The notes below the pieces were generated by a model, which saw only the letters and a program-made list of their open reading frames with translations, did not search any database and had not been told where the DNA came from. From NCBI GenBank assembly GCA_946405205.1, contig CAMJGL010000003.1, positions 1-64,000 on the forward strand: a stretch of 64,000 nucleotides of DNA, written 5' to 3'. Positions within the stretch are counted from its first letter, which is position 1. Each line of letters starts with the position of its first letter. The translations under genes were made by a program, and so were the position numbers. Source of the DNA: F23-B02 sp946405205 (GTDB lineage Bacteria > Bacillota > Clostridia > Oscillospirales > Oscillospiraceae). Below are positions 33,181-43,341 of this stretch, piece by piece.

Positions 33181-33216
33181 AAAAAACAGGCTTTGCAAGA
33201 GCAAAGCCTGTTTTTT
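33181..33216 (-). terminator. Intrinsic terminator of the SGNH hydrolase gene
   Basis: Identical to the 36-nt hairpin at 32918-32953. It stands nine bases after the minus-strand SGNH gene stop and can also act on plus-strand transcripts. Confidence 0.9.
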
Positions 33217-33224
33217 ATACTATT

Positions 33225-34520
33225 TTACTTAAAGATATCAACGGGGACCAGAGACACAAAGTTTGCCTGACCTGCGGCGTTGTGGTGGATGCCGTCGGGG
33301 GTCTGTCCGGGGATGAGCTGCGTGGGATGCGTGGGATCGCACATGCCGCTCATATCGATCCAGCCGTCTGCGGCGCAGTCGGAGCTTGCGAACCATGCGT
33401 TGATGTCAACGCGGAGCTGGTCGAACTCCTCGCACCACTGAACGTCGTCGCCTGCGCCGAAAACGTTGCGGGTGTAGCCTTCCCAGGGGGTAAGCTCGCA
33501 GAAGTAGATCTCAACGCCGGCATTGTGAGCCATGGCTATGAGCTGATTGTAGCCTGCGATCATATCCTCAAGGCTTACGGGCTGGATGCCCTTTTCAATC
33601 TTGCTCTCGCAGTGGGGATGCACGACGTCGTTGATGCCGAGCTTCACGATAACGTACTTAACGCCCGCCTGACCGAGGACATCCTGCTGGAAGCGGTCAA
33701 CGCCGGCCTGGCCGAGAACCTTTGCCGCCGCGCCGATACCGTCGGCAATGAGGCGGTTGCCCTTGATGGCTTCCTGAGTTACGCTGACATTGGTGATGCC
33801 GTTTGCCTGAAGCTTCGCCTCAAGCAGACGGGGGATCTCGTTTGCGACGGTGGAGTCACCGAAGATGACGCAGACGTCGGTGTCCTGGCTGGCCTTGACT
33901 TCCATGCCGATGAGACTGGGGATGATCTCGTAGGAGCCGGAGTCGGCCTCGAACTTGAGGTTTATGCCGGAGTACATGGTCTTGAGATAGGTGAAGTTGC
34001 CCGCGGAAACATAGCTGTCGCCGCCGATGAGGCCGATGGTGCGCATAACGTTGAGGCCGCGGTAATAGGTGGTGACGGTGAGCTCTTCGCCTGCGACGAC
34101 ATCAATGTTGATGGGGTCGGAGGTGACGACCTGTCCGGCGGGGATGATCTTGATCAGCTTGCCGCCGAAGCGAACGGTCTCACGGCTGTCCTTATCGATG
34201 ACGCGGTGGTCGTCGGTGGCCTTCGCCACGGTGCAGCCGGAGATGGTCAGGGGCAGATTGCCGTACTGGTTGGAGAAGGTGAGGCGGATCTGGGAGCCGG
34301 TCGCGGTCGACTGGATCGTGACACGGGAGCTGGCCAGAGCGATGGGGACGCCTATCTGATCCAGAAGGCCCAGATCGTTAAGGCTTGCGTCGATGGGACT
34401 TGTGCTCCATGCGCTTACCCATTTGCCGTCATTGTCCGCAAAGGCGGAGCCGACAGGTACGATGGATACGATGAGCATGATAGCAAGAACCACTGACAGA
34501 ATCTTTCTTGTCTTGTTCAT
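33225..34520 (-). CDS. Secreted SGNH/GDSL hydrolase
   Basis: A 431-aa secreted esterase. The signal peptide (1-28, ending SAFA) follows an AGGAGG RBS. An N-terminal beta-rich domain (residues 30-215) starts with WVSAWSTSPID, then the SGNH core: VIFGDSTVAN (nucleophile Ser), GINDVVHPHC (Asn) and DGIHHNAAG (Asp-His dyad). The layout is that of secreted GDSL lipases/acetyl esterases. It shares the words GDSTV, IKGN, GINDVVHP, EIYF and TPW-GYTRN with the SGNH domain of giant protein B, so the two are paralogues. Deacylation of surface or dietary glycans is likely. Confidence 0.9.
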   Translation of the reverse strand: MNKTRKILSVVLAIMLIVSIVPVGSAFADNDGKWVSAWSTSPIDASLNDLGLLDQIGVPIALASSRVTIQSTATGSQIRLTFSNQYGNLPLTISGCTVAKATDDHRVIDKDSRETVRFGGKLIKIIPAGQVVTSDPINIDVVAGEELTVTTYYRGLNVMRTIGLIGGDSYVSAGNFTYLKTMYSGINLKFEADSGSYEIIPSLIGMEVKASQDTDVCVIFGDSTVANEIPRLLEAKLQANGITNVSVTQEAIKGNRLIADGIGAAAKVLGQAGVDRFQQDVLGQAGVKYVIVKLGINDVVHPHCESKIEKGIQPVSLEDMIAGYNQLIAMAHNAGVEIYFCELTPWEGYTRNVFGAGDDVQWCEEFDQLRVDINAWFASSDCAADGWIDMSGMCDPTHPTQLIPGQTPDGIHHNAAGQANFVSLVPVDIFK

Positions 34521-34648
34521 ATTATCCTCCTATTTGTATTAAAAAAATACTTCTCAAAACATAAAGGTAAGGCGGCCGCGGCAGAAAACCGTAAAGCTGC
34601 ATGCTTCAGCGCCGCGGCGAATAAGCCGTTTACATAAAAACTATTAAT

Positions 34649-34677
34649 AAGATATTCCAAAAAGTGAGTAATGTCAA
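34649..34677 (-). promoter_or_regulatory. Sigma-A promoter of the SGNH hydrolase gene
   Basis: Minus strand: TTGACA (34672-34677), 17-bp spacer, TATCTT (34649-34654). Confidence 0.8.
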
Positions 34678-34746
34678 CAAGTTTTTGCCTATTTGCAATA
34701 AATTGTTAAGAATATTTTTCGGGGAAAAAAGCACTTGTGCTGACGA

Positions 34747-34775
34747 TTGAAAAGCACAACAAGATGTTGTATAAT
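34747..34775 (+). promoter_or_regulatory. Sigma-A promoter of the LCP gene
   Basis: TTGAAA (34747-34752), 17-bp spacer, TATAAT (34770-34775), about 60 bases upstream of the start codon. Confidence 0.85.
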
Positions 34776-34837
34776 ATCAGCAGTACCGGCATTAAAATCA
34801 GCACGGAAAACCCGAATGATGATTGCGAGATGAGGAT

Positions 34838-35890
34838 ATGAAAAGACAAGGCGAGCATGAGGCGACGGCAAAAAAGCCAATGAGCAAGGGCGCGAAGGCG
34901 CTGCTCATAATCGTGTGCGTTCTGGCGGGGCTTGCCGTTTTGATGGCGGCGGCGGTGTTTATACTCGACTCCATCGGCCGCGGCGCCCTTACCGACGACG
35001 GCGGGAGCATCGACCTCAGCGGCGCAAACGCGCAGGCGTTTGAGTCCGTCGGCACAGGTACGGTTCGGTATAAGGGAAAGCTGTACAGATATAATGATGA
35101 GATAAGCTGCATTCTCCTTATGGGCGTGGACGAATACCAGAAGTCCGAGCAGTCGTATTACGGCAACGCAAATCAGTCCGATGTGAACGTTCTGGCGGTG
35201 CTCGACCCCAAGAACGAAAAGCTTACGCTCATATCCGTGTCAAGAGACATACTCTGCGAGCTTGAGATGCTCGATTCCGAGGGCAATTTCATCGGCACCG
35301 GCAATGCCCAGCTCGCCCTTGCCTACAGCTACGGCGACGGCGGCGACGTCAGCTGCCGGCTGACGAGCAAGGCGGCGTCGAAGATATTCTACGGACTGAA
35401 TATCCCGGCCTACGCATCGATATATATGAACGGCATCGCCGACCTTGTTGATGCCGTGGGAGGCATCACCGTAACGCCCTCGGAAAGCTTCAACGGCTTT
35501 ACCGCGGGGCAGCAGACGGAGCTCAAGGGCAGGCTGACCGAGCAGTATATCCGATTCCGCGAGCATACCATCGAGGGCAATAACCAGCGCATGGAGCGCC
35601 AGAAGCAGGTGCTCATGGCGCTCGTGTACAAGGGCCTTGACAGCGCTAAGAAGGACCCCACCTCGGTGCTGGATCTTTACGGATGCGTAAAGGACAACGT
35701 CACCACCAATATAAACGCCGCAATGATGGTCTACCTTGCACGTCAGGCGATAAAGCTCGACTTTGACGGGCAGATACACAATGTTCCCGGGCATTCCGAG
35801 CTCGGCGAGCAGAATCACGCCGTGTACGTTGTCGATGAGGAGGCGTTCCTGGCAATGATAATGGATATTTTCTACGACCCCGTGGAGTGA
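34838..35890 (+). CDS. LytR-CpsA-Psr (LCP) family wall-polymer ligase
   Basis: A 350-aa membrane-anchored protein. Start ATG 34838 has GAGG very close upstream; a TTG 15 bases earlier is the alternative. One helix (about residues 22-46) is followed by the extracellular LCP domain: LLMGVDE, LISVSRDI (the conserved Ser-Arg-Asp), YAYGDGG-like YSYGDGG, and VDAVGGITV near the centre, then RFREHTIEGNNQRMERQKQVL. LCP proteins move undecaprenyl-linked teichoic acid or capsule chains onto peptidoglycan. It is monocistronic here with its own promoter and terminator. Confidence 0.88.
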   Translation: MKRQGEHEATAKKPMSKGAKALLIIVCVLAGLAVLMAAAVFILDSIGRGALTDDGGSIDLSGANAQAFESVGTGTVRYKGKLYRYNDEISCILLMGVDEYQKSEQSYYGNANQSDVNVLAVLDPKNEKLTLISVSRDILCELEMLDSEGNFIGTGNAQLALAYSYGDGGDVSCRLTSKAASKIFYGLNIPAYASIYMNGIADLVDAVGGITVTPSESFNGFTAGQQTELKGRLTEQYIRFREHTIEGNNQRMERQKQVLMALVYKGLDSAKKDPTSVLDLYGCVKDNVTTNINAAMMVYLARQAIKLDFDGQIHNVPGHSELGEQNHAVYVVDEEAFLAMIMDIFYDPVE

Positions 35891-35899
35891 TATACAGTA

Positions 35900-35927
35900 A
35901 AAAAACCGACCGGCAGGTCGGTTTTTT
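35900..35927. terminator. Bidirectional terminator between LCP gene and galE
   Basis: A perfect 12-bp stem (35900-35911 with 35916-35927) with A- and T-runs; it touches the galE stop codon. Confidence 0.92.
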
Positions 35928-36946
35928 CATCCTTTTCTGTATCCGTCTGGGTTCATGGACTGCCAGTGCCAACTGTCGCGGCACATATCCTCAAGGTCAT
36001 AGTCCGCCGCCCAGCCGAGGACTTTTTTGCTTTTTTCGGGACTGCAGTAGCAGATGTCGATATCGCCGGCGCGCCTGCCCACGATCCTGTACGGCACCCG
36101 CAGGCTGTTTGCCTTTTCAAAGGCGTGCACCATGTCCAGCACGCTGTAGCCGACGCCGGTGCCGAGGTTGAACACGCTTTCGCCGCGGTGATTTTCCATG
36201 TACGAGATGGCGGCGACGTGACCGCGGGCGAGATCGACGACATGGATATAGTCGCGAACGCCGGTGCCGTCGTGGGTGTTGTAGTCGTCGCCGAAAACGC
36301 GCAGATACTCGAACTTGCCGATGGCGGTCTGAGAGATATAGGGCATGAGGTTGTTCGGTATGCCCTTGGGGTCCTCGCCGATGAGACCGCTGGGATGAGC
36401 GCCGACGGGGTTGAAATAGCGCAGCAGCACGACGCTCCACGTGGGGTCGGCCTTTACATAGTCGCGCAGTATCTGCTCGCACATAAATTTTGTCCAGCCG
36501 TAGGGATTGGTGCAGCCGCCCGTGCGCGATGTCTCGTAAAGCGGCATCTCATTGTCGGCTGAGTAGACCGTGGCGGAGGAGGAGAAGATGATCTTATTCA
36601 CGCCGTGGCTGCGCATCGCCTCGCAGAGGGTGATGGTCGAGCCGAGGTTGTTGTCGTAGTACTCCAGCGGCATTTCGACCGATTCGCCCACGGCTTTCAG
36701 ACCGGCGAAGTGGATGACGCAGTCGATATCGTGCTTTTCGAATATCTCATCGAGCTTTTCACGGTCGCGCACGTCCGCCTCGTAGAAAACGACCGGCCTG
36801 CCGGTTATCTGCTCGATGCGGCGTCCGGCCTCGGCGCTGCTGTTGACGAGGTTGTCGATGACGACGACGTCCATGCCGCGCTCCAAGAGCTCGACGCAGG
36901 TGTGGCTGCCGATATAGCCCATACCGCCCGTTACCAAAACTGTCAT
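35927..36946 (-). CDS. galE: UDP-glucose 4-epimerase
   Basis: A 339-aa short-chain dehydrogenase-type epimerase that interconverts UDP-glucose and UDP-galactose. Start ATG 36946 (MTVLVTGG) is preceded by TTGGAG at eight bases; an extra six codons upstream would need an ATT start. Motifs: TGGMGYIGSH (NAD loop), FAGLKAVGESVEMPLEYYDN, SSSATVYS (Ser of the active site) and NPYGWTK (Tyr-x3-Lys). GDDYNTHDGTGVRDYIHV is GalE-specific. It supplies galactose for surface glycans and stands alone, with its own promoter. Confidence 0.95.
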   Translation of the reverse strand: MTVLVTGGMGYIGSHTCVELLERGMDVVVIDNLVNSSAEAGRRIEQITGRPVVFYEADVRDREKLDEIFEKHDIDCVIHFAGLKAVGESVEMPLEYYDNNLGSTITLCEAMRSHGVNKIIFSSSATVYSADNEMPLYETSRTGGCTNPYGWTKFMCEQILRDYVKADPTWSVVLLRYFNPVGAHPSGLIGEDPKGIPNNLMPYISQTAIGKFEYLRVFGDDYNTHDGTGVRDYIHVVDLARGHVAAISYMENHRGESVFNLGTGVGYSVLDMVHAFEKANSLRVPYRIVGRRAGDIDICYCSPEKSKKVLGWAADYDLEDMCRDSWHWQSMNPDGYRKG

Positions 36947-36982
36947 ATCAAATGCTCCAATCAATATCGGTATAGTGCTTAC

Positions 36983-37011
36983 ATTTTATAACACGACAGG
37001 CAAAAGAGCAA
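36983..37011 (-). promoter_or_regulatory. Probable sigma-A promoter of galE
   Basis: Minus strand: TTGCTC (37006-37011), 17-bp spacer, TAAAAT (36983-36988). Confidence 0.55.
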
Positions 37012-37052
37012 GCGGTAAATGCCGGCGGAGCGCCTTGCCCGTGCTAAAACAG

Positions 37053-37080
37053 TTGAAAAAGGGATATTATTTGGTATACT
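37053..37080 (+). promoter_or_regulatory. Probable sigma-A promoter of hflX
   Basis: TTGAAA (37053-37058), 16-bp spacer, TATACT (37075-37080). A TATAAT just downstream (37082) is too far from any -35. Confidence 0.55.
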
Positions 37081-37118
37081 TATAATATAGAACAAGCAGA
37101 TCCAAAGGACAGGTACAG

Positions 37119-38417
37119 ATGGAAAATAACGATATAAAAATTGAACGAGCCGTGCTGGCGGGCCTGAGCGCAAGCTCGATGGATATCTCCGAGCGCTCGA
37201 CCGATATCTCCATGGCGGAGCTTGCCGCCCTGGTCGAGACCGCGGGGGGCGAGGCCGTGGGCATGCTCATCCAGAACCGCCCGACCCCCGATCCGCGCAG
37301 CTTCATAGGCGACGGCAAGGTCGCCGAGCTCAAGGATTTCATCGAGCGGAACGAGTGCGACCTCGCGGTGTTTGACAACGAGCTTTCACCCTCGCAGATG
37401 CGCGTGCTCTCCGAGGAACTCGGCGTAAAGGTGCTCGACCGCTCCGGACTGATACTCGATATCTTTGCCCAGCGCGCCCGCACGAGGGAGGGGCAGCTCC
37501 AGGTGGAGCTTGCCCAGTACAAGTATCTGCTGCCGCGTCTGACGGGCATGTGGACGCATCTTGTGCGCCAGACGGCCTCCGGCGGCTCGTCGCCGATCGG
37601 TACCCGCGGCCCCGGCGAGACCCAGCTTGAGACCGACCGCCGCCACATCCGCCGCAAGATACAGAAGCTTGAGGAGGAGCTTGCCGCGGTGCGCAAGGTG
37701 CGCAGCACCCAGCGCCGCCGCCGCGAGAAAAACGACATGCCCGTCGTGGCTCTCGTGGGCTATACCAACGCGGGTAAATCCACGCTTTTAAACTGCCTTA
37801 CCGATTCCGACATCCCCGCCAACGACCGGCTTTTCGACACTCTTGACACCACGACCCGCAAGCTGCGCATCGATGAATTTACCGAGGTGCTCATCTCCGA
37901 CACCGTCGGCTTTATCCGCAAGCTGCCGCACCACCTCATCGAGGCCTTCAAGGCGACGCTTGAGGAGCTTTCCTATGCCGATGTGCTGCTGCACGTTATC
38001 GACATCTCAAACCCCGACTGGGAGGAGCAGGCAAGGGTAGTCGACAGCCTTATAAATCAGCTCGGCGCTAACGAAACGCCCTGCATCAGGGTGTACAACA
38101 AGTGCGACGCCTATGTCGGCATCCTGCCCCACGGCGAGGATGTAGTGTGCCTGTCGGCCAAAAGCGGCGAGGGCGTGCAGGAGCTTGTGCAGGCTCTGTC
38201 GAGGCTGCTGGATAAGGGCAGGCATCATGTGACCCTGAAGATACCGTATTCATGCGCCGGAGTCGCGGACCTTTTAAACCGCGAGGCGGCGGTCATCAGA
38301 ATGGAGTATACCGACGGGGGCATCGAGGCCGAGGTCATCGTGCCGCCGGATATCTTCGGCAAGGTAAAGCGCTTCATCCCGGGCTATACCGAGGCCAAAG
38401 AGGACTGGGAGGACTGA
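37119..38417 (+). CDS. hflX: GTPase HflX
   Basis: A 432-aa ribosome-associated GTPase that splits stalled or hibernating ribosomes under stress. The N-terminal HflX domain includes DPRSFIGDGKVAEL and FDNELSPSQMRVLSEELG, and the glycine-rich linker reads GTRGPGETQLETDRR. The G domain has GYTNAGKSTLLN (P-loop), DTVGFIRKLPHHLIEAFK (G3 and switch) and NKCD (G4). An AAAGGACAGG RBS precedes ATG. It is joined directly to yigZ. Confidence 0.94.
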   Translation: MENNDIKIERAVLAGLSASSMDISERSTDISMAELAALVETAGGEAVGMLIQNRPTPDPRSFIGDGKVAELKDFIERNECDLAVFDNELSPSQMRVLSEELGVKVLDRSGLILDIFAQRARTREGQLQVELAQYKYLLPRLTGMWTHLVRQTASGGSSPIGTRGPGETQLETDRRHIRRKIQKLEEELAAVRKVRSTQRRRREKNDMPVVALVGYTNAGKSTLLNCLTDSDIPANDRLFDTLDTTTRKLRIDEFTEVLISDTVGFIRKLPHHLIEAFKATLEELSYADVLLHVIDISNPDWEEQARVVDSLINQLGANETPCIRVYNKCDAYVGILPHGEDVVCLSAKSGEGVQELVQALSRLLDKGRHHVTLKIPYSCAGVADLLNREAAVIRMEYTDGGIEAEVIVPPDIFGKVKRFIPGYTEAKEDWED

Positions 38418-39044
38418 ATGAGCGAGTATTATATCCCCGCGGGGGCGGGCGAGGCCGAGTTTACCGAAAAGCGCTCGAGCTTCCTCGGCCATGTCCGCAT
38501 GGTCGGGACCGAGGACGAGGCCAAGGCCTTCGTCGCCGAGATGAAAAAGAAATATCATGACGCCCGTCATAACTGCTGGTGCTACATCATCCGCGGCGGC
38601 GCGGTGCGCTATTCAGACGACGGCGAGCCGCAGGGCACGGCGGGCATACCGATGCTCGAGGTGCTCAAGCGCGAGGGTGTCGAGAACGTCGTGTGCGTCG
38701 TCACGAGGTATTTCGGAGGCGTGCTGCTCGGCGCGGGCGGGCTCCTGCGGGCTTACACAAAGAGCGCAAAGGACGCGCTCGACGCGGCGGGCGTGTCCGT
38801 CGTGCGCCGCTGGGTGAGGGCGGAGGTGCCCTGTACATATTCGCTGCTCGAGCGGATAAAGCTTGAGTGCGCGGCCTCCGGCGGCGTGGTGCAGGACGTC
38901 GAATACGGAGCGGAGGTCTGTTTAAAGCTTCTGCTGCCCGAGGAGGCGGCGGAGTCTTTCGCCGTCCGCGTCGCCGACCTGACCGCGGGAGCCGCCGTGG
39001 TGCGCACCACCGGCGAGGAATTTATGCCGGTAAGAATAAGGTAA
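38418..39044 (+). CDS. yigZ: YigZ/IMPACT family protein
   Basis: A 208-aa protein of the UPF0029/IMPACT family. The N-terminal domain shows KRSSFLGHVR, ARHNCWCYIIRGG..RYSDDGEPQGTAGIPML and VVTRYFGGVLLGAGGLLRAYTKSA, all family signatures. The C-terminal domain is the DUF1949-type ferredoxin fold. IMPACT-type proteins relate to translation control in eukaryotes, and the bacterial role is not settled. The ATG directly follows the hflX stop (TGAATG). A terminator follows at 39094. Confidence 0.9.
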   Translation: MSEYYIPAGAGEAEFTEKRSSFLGHVRMVGTEDEAKAFVAEMKKKYHDARHNCWCYIIRGGAVRYSDDGEPQGTAGIPMLEVLKREGVENVVCVVTRYFGGVLLGAGGLLRAYTKSAKDALDAAGVSVVRRWVRAEVPCTYSLLERIKLECAASGGVVQDVEYGAEVCLKLLLPEEAAESFAVRVADLTAGAAVVRTTGEEFMPVRIR

Positions 39045-39093
39045 GGCATAAAAAAATTTTGAAAAAATAAAGGGAAATGAGAATTTGCGTCGT

Positions 39094-39132
39094 ATAAGAG
39101 TATTGAAGGGCATCTTCAATGCTCTTATTTTT
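39094..39132 (+). terminator. Intrinsic terminator after yigZ
   Basis: A 15-bp stem with one G-T pair (39094-39108 with 39114-39128) and a T-run (39128-39132). Confidence 0.88.
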
Positions 39133-39176
39133 GCCCGACAAGGGGCGAAAACGGTATGATATGAAGGAGGGAAAGA

Positions 39177-40181
39177 ATGTCCTGCCCGAGGCAAAGACGT
39201 GAGATCGCCGAGCGCAGCCTCGTCTGCGAATACGGCGTGAGAGCGGAAAATTCAAAGGGTCGGAGCGAAAGCGAGCCCGAATGCGAGATACGCACCTGCT
39301 TCCAGCGCGATATCGACAGGATAACCCACTCGAAGTCCTTCCGCCGCCTGAAGCACAAGACGCAGGTTTACCTCCAGCCCGAGGGCGACCATTACCGCAC
39401 AAGGCTTACGCACACCCTTGAGGTCTCCCGCCTTGCCCGCACCGCGGCAAGGGCGCTGGAGCTCAACGAGGATCTGGCCGAGGCCATTGCGCTGGGGCAC
39501 GATCTGGGGCACACGCCCTTCGGCCACGCCGGTGAGCGCGCGCTCGACCGCATCTATGAGCCGGGCTTCAAGCACTACCGGCAGTCGCTTCGCGTTGTGG
39601 ACGTGCTCGAGCGGGACGGCAGGGGCTTAAACCTCTGCTACGAGACGCGCATGGGCATTCTCAACCACACCCACGGCGCGCCGGACGATACTATGGAGGC
39701 CACCGTCGTGCGGCTTGCCGACCGCATAGCGTACATAAACCACGATCTTGACGACACTATCCGCGCCGGCATACTCAGAGAGGAGGACGTGCCGGAGATC
39801 ATACGCACCCGCTGCGGCGAGCGAAACAGCGAGCGGATAAACTCCATCATGCTCGACCTCATTGAAAACAGCGGCGGCGGAGTTATAAAAATGAGCGATT
39901 ATATGCAGGAGGCGGTGGACTTTTTCCACAGCTTCATGTATTCGGACGTTTACACCAATCCCATCGCAAAGGGCGAGGAGAGCAAGGTAGACGGCATCAT
40001 CGCCGGAATTTTTGAATACTATGTGAAGCATCCGGAGAAAATGCCCGCGGAGCTTCAGCTCATAGCCGAGCGCGAGGGCAAAGAGCGCGCAGTGTGCGAC
40101 TACGTTTCCGGCATGACCGACGGCTATGCCATGGAAAAATACAGCGAGATATTCATCCCGATGAGCTGGACGGTAAAATAG
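39177..40181 (+). CDS. dgt: Deoxyguanosinetriphosphate triphosphohydrolase-like HD protein
   Basis: A 334-aa HD-domain dNTP triphosphohydrolase of the Dgt-like family. DRITHSKSFRRLKHKTQVYL opens the domain; RTRLTHTLEVSR gives the first metal His, ALGHDLGHTPFGHAGE gives the HD pair, and DRIAYINHDLDD gives the last Asp. It removes triphosphate from dNTPs and so affects dNTP pools. AAGGAGGG lies seven bases before ATG. The order dgt-dnaG-rpoD is common in Clostridia. A possible promoter (TTGCCC 39131, TATGAT 39155) would place the RNA start almost on the RBS, so I treat it as unproven. Confidence 0.92.
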   Translation: MSCPRQRREIAERSLVCEYGVRAENSKGRSESEPECEIRTCFQRDIDRITHSKSFRRLKHKTQVYLQPEGDHYRTRLTHTLEVSRLARTAARALELNEDLAEAIALGHDLGHTPFGHAGERALDRIYEPGFKHYRQSLRVVDVLERDGRGLNLCYETRMGILNHTHGAPDDTMEATVVRLADRIAYINHDLDDTIRAGILREEDVPEIIRTRCGERNSERINSIMLDLIENSGGGVIKMSDYMQEAVDFFHSFMYSDVYTNPIAKGEESKVDGIIAGIFEYYVKHPEKMPAELQLIAEREGKERAVCDYVSGMTDGYAMEKYSEIFIPMSWTVK

Positions 40182-40216
40182 CTCTCGGCACAACGATAAA
40201 GGGGGAGGCGAGATAA

Positions 40217-41959
40217 ATGGCTATACCTGAGGCATTTTTGCAGGAGCTTGTCGAGCGCAACGACATAGTCGACGTTGTGGGCAGCTATGTGCGGCTTACA
40301 AAGCGTTCAGGCTCCAATCAGTTCGGCCTGTGTCCCTTCCACAGCGAAAAAACGCCCTCCTTTTCCGTATCTCCCGACAAGCAGATATATCACTGCTTCG
40401 GCTGCGGCAAGGGCGGCGGCGTTATAAATTTCATAATGGAGATCGAAAGCCTCACGTTTCCGGAGGCGGTCGAGTTTCTGGCAAAGCGCGTGGGCATGGC
40501 CATGCCCGAGCAGGAGGATAACCGCGAGGCGAAAAAGCGACGCAGGATGCTGGAGCTCAACCGCGACGCGGCAAAGTTTTTCTACTCCTGCCTGAGCGGC
40601 CCCAACGGAGGTCCCGCCCTCGACTACATGGCAAAGCGCGAGATAACGCCCGCGACGGCAAAGCGCTTCGGTCTCGGCTATGCGCCCGACACATGGGACA
40701 GTCTCATAAAAGCGATGAAGGAGCTCGGCTATTCCGAGTACGAGCTGTTTGACGCGGGGCTCGTCCGCAAAGGTAAAAACGGCGGGCATTACGATACCTT
40801 CCGAAGCCGTCTTATGTTTCCGGTCATAGACGTGAGGGGCGACGTTATCGGTTTTTCCGGCAGGATACTCGGCGAGGGTGAGCCAAAGTACATGAACAGC
40901 CCCGAAACGCTGGTATTCAACAAGAGCCGCAACCTTTTTGCACTTAATTTGGCTAAAAAGTCGAAGAGCGGACATATAATACTGGCAGAGGGGAATATTG
41001 ATGTCGTGATGATGCATCAGGCGGGCTTTGACTCCGCGGTCGCGTCTCTCGGCACCTCGCTCACGCCCGAGCAGGCGAGGCTCATCTCCCACTACACCAA
41101 GGAGGTCATCATCGCCTATGACAGCGACGGCGCGGGCAAAAAAGCAGCGCAGCGCGCCATCGGCCTGCTGGATAAGCTGGATGTCAAGGTGAAGGTGCTC
41201 AGTATGTCCGGAGCGAAGGACCCGGACGAGTATATAAAGACCAAAGGCGCCGACGCGTTCCGAAACCTGCTGGATAAGTCGGAAAACCACATCGACTACC
41301 GCCTGCAGACGGTGACGGACAAATACGACCTCTCCGTGGACGAGCAGAAGGTCGCCTTTCTCAAGGAGGCGTCGGATATGGTGGCGCGGCTGCCGGGCTC
41401 GGTCGAGCGGCAGGTCTACGCCATACGCATCGCGGGCATGGCGGGGGTCTCGAACGACGTCGTCGTACAAGAGGTCGAACGCCGCCGCAAAAAGCTCACG
41501 CGCTCGGCGCAGCGGCTCGACGCCAGAAATCAGGCCCACCCGGAAAAGCAGTTCCAGCCCAAGGAAAAGGAGTATCGCTACGAAAACCCCGAATCCGCGG
41601 CGGCCGAGGAGGGGCTCATAAGGCTCCTGTACCTCGACCAGGGGATATGCAGGGGCAAGACACTGCCCGGGCCGGAGGAGTTTTCCTCGCCGGTGCTGGC
41701 AAGGATATATTCGGTGCTCAAATCAAAATTTGAAAAGGGCGAGATAATCAGTATGGCGACGGTGAGCGCCGTGCTGCTGCCTCAGGAGGCGTCGCTGCTG
41801 GCGTCGATCCTGCAAAAGCCGGAGATGCTTCGCAACGGCGAAAAGGCGCTATCGGACTACATAGGCAGGATAAAGAGGCAGAACGAGCTTGCGCGCTCGG
41901 CGGAGGACTTGCGCGAGCTGGCAAACAGACTGAAAGAAACCAAAGGATATGAGGGGTAA
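40217..41959 (+). CDS. dnaG: DNA primase
   Basis: A 580-aa primase that makes RNA primers at the replication fork. The CHC2 zinc site is Cys39, His42, Cys60 and Cys63. SRLMFPVIDVRGDVIGFSGRIL lies in the catalytic core, and the TOPRIM domain has LAEGNIDVVMMHQAG (Glu) and AYDSDGAGKKAA (Asp-x-Asp). The C-terminal 150 residues are the DnaB-binding domain. Length matches the family. A GGGGGAGG RBS lies upstream. rpoD follows after five bases. Confidence 0.96.
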   Translation: MAIPEAFLQELVERNDIVDVVGSYVRLTKRSGSNQFGLCPFHSEKTPSFSVSPDKQIYHCFGCGKGGGVINFIMEIESLTFPEAVEFLAKRVGMAMPEQEDNREAKKRRRMLELNRDAAKFFYSCLSGPNGGPALDYMAKREITPATAKRFGLGYAPDTWDSLIKAMKELGYSEYELFDAGLVRKGKNGGHYDTFRSRLMFPVIDVRGDVIGFSGRILGEGEPKYMNSPETLVFNKSRNLFALNLAKKSKSGHIILAEGNIDVVMMHQAGFDSAVASLGTSLTPEQARLISHYTKEVIIAYDSDGAGKKAAQRAIGLLDKLDVKVKVLSMSGAKDPDEYIKTKGADAFRNLLDKSENHIDYRLQTVTDKYDLSVDEQKVAFLKEASDMVARLPGSVERQVYAIRIAGMAGVSNDVVVQEVERRRKKLTRSAQRLDARNQAHPEKQFQPKEKEYRYENPESAAAEEGLIRLLYLDQGICRGKTLPGPEEFSSPVLARIYSVLKSKFEKGEIISMATVSAVLLPQEASLLASILQKPEMLRNGEKALSDYIGRIKRQNELARSAEDLRELANRLKETKGYEG

Positions 41960-41964
41960 CATAA

Positions 41965-43221
<1,257 letters not shown>

Positions 43222-43230
43222 AAATTTGCA

Positions 43231-43265
43231 AAAATTGAGCCCACCGACAAGGCGGGCTCAATTTT
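43231..43265 (+). terminator. Intrinsic terminator after rpoD
   Basis: A 12-bp perfect stem (43231-43242 with 43254-43265), with A-rich 5' arm and T-rich 3' arm. Confidence 0.9.
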
Positions 43266-43312
43266 GTTTGGAGTTATATATAAATTTTCTCACGAATTTT
43301 TGAATAAAGGCC

Positions 43313-43341
43313 TTGACATATGCGAAAAATAATGCTATATT
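43313..43341 (+). promoter_or_regulatory. Sigma-A promoter of the hrcA-grpE-dnaK-dnaJ operon
   Basis: TTGACA (43313-43318), 17-bp spacer, TATATT (43336-43341). The -10 overlaps the left arm of the CIRCE element by two bases. Confidence 0.92.

Larger units (their letters stand above)
34521..34837. other. Divergent control region between SGNH hydrolase and LCP genes
   Basis: A 317-base gene-free stretch with two facing promoters (34649-34677 minus, 34747-34775 plus). The SGNH leader is about 120 nt and holds GC-rich inverted words (GCCGCGGC near 34573 and again near 34609), which could pair into a leader structure. No known riboswitch is recognised. Confidence 0.6.

Noticed and set aside
40307..41539. 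Minus-strand open frame opposite dnaG
   Set aside because: dnaG is certain from its zinc and TOPRIM motifs, and the antisense frame has no start signal or domain.
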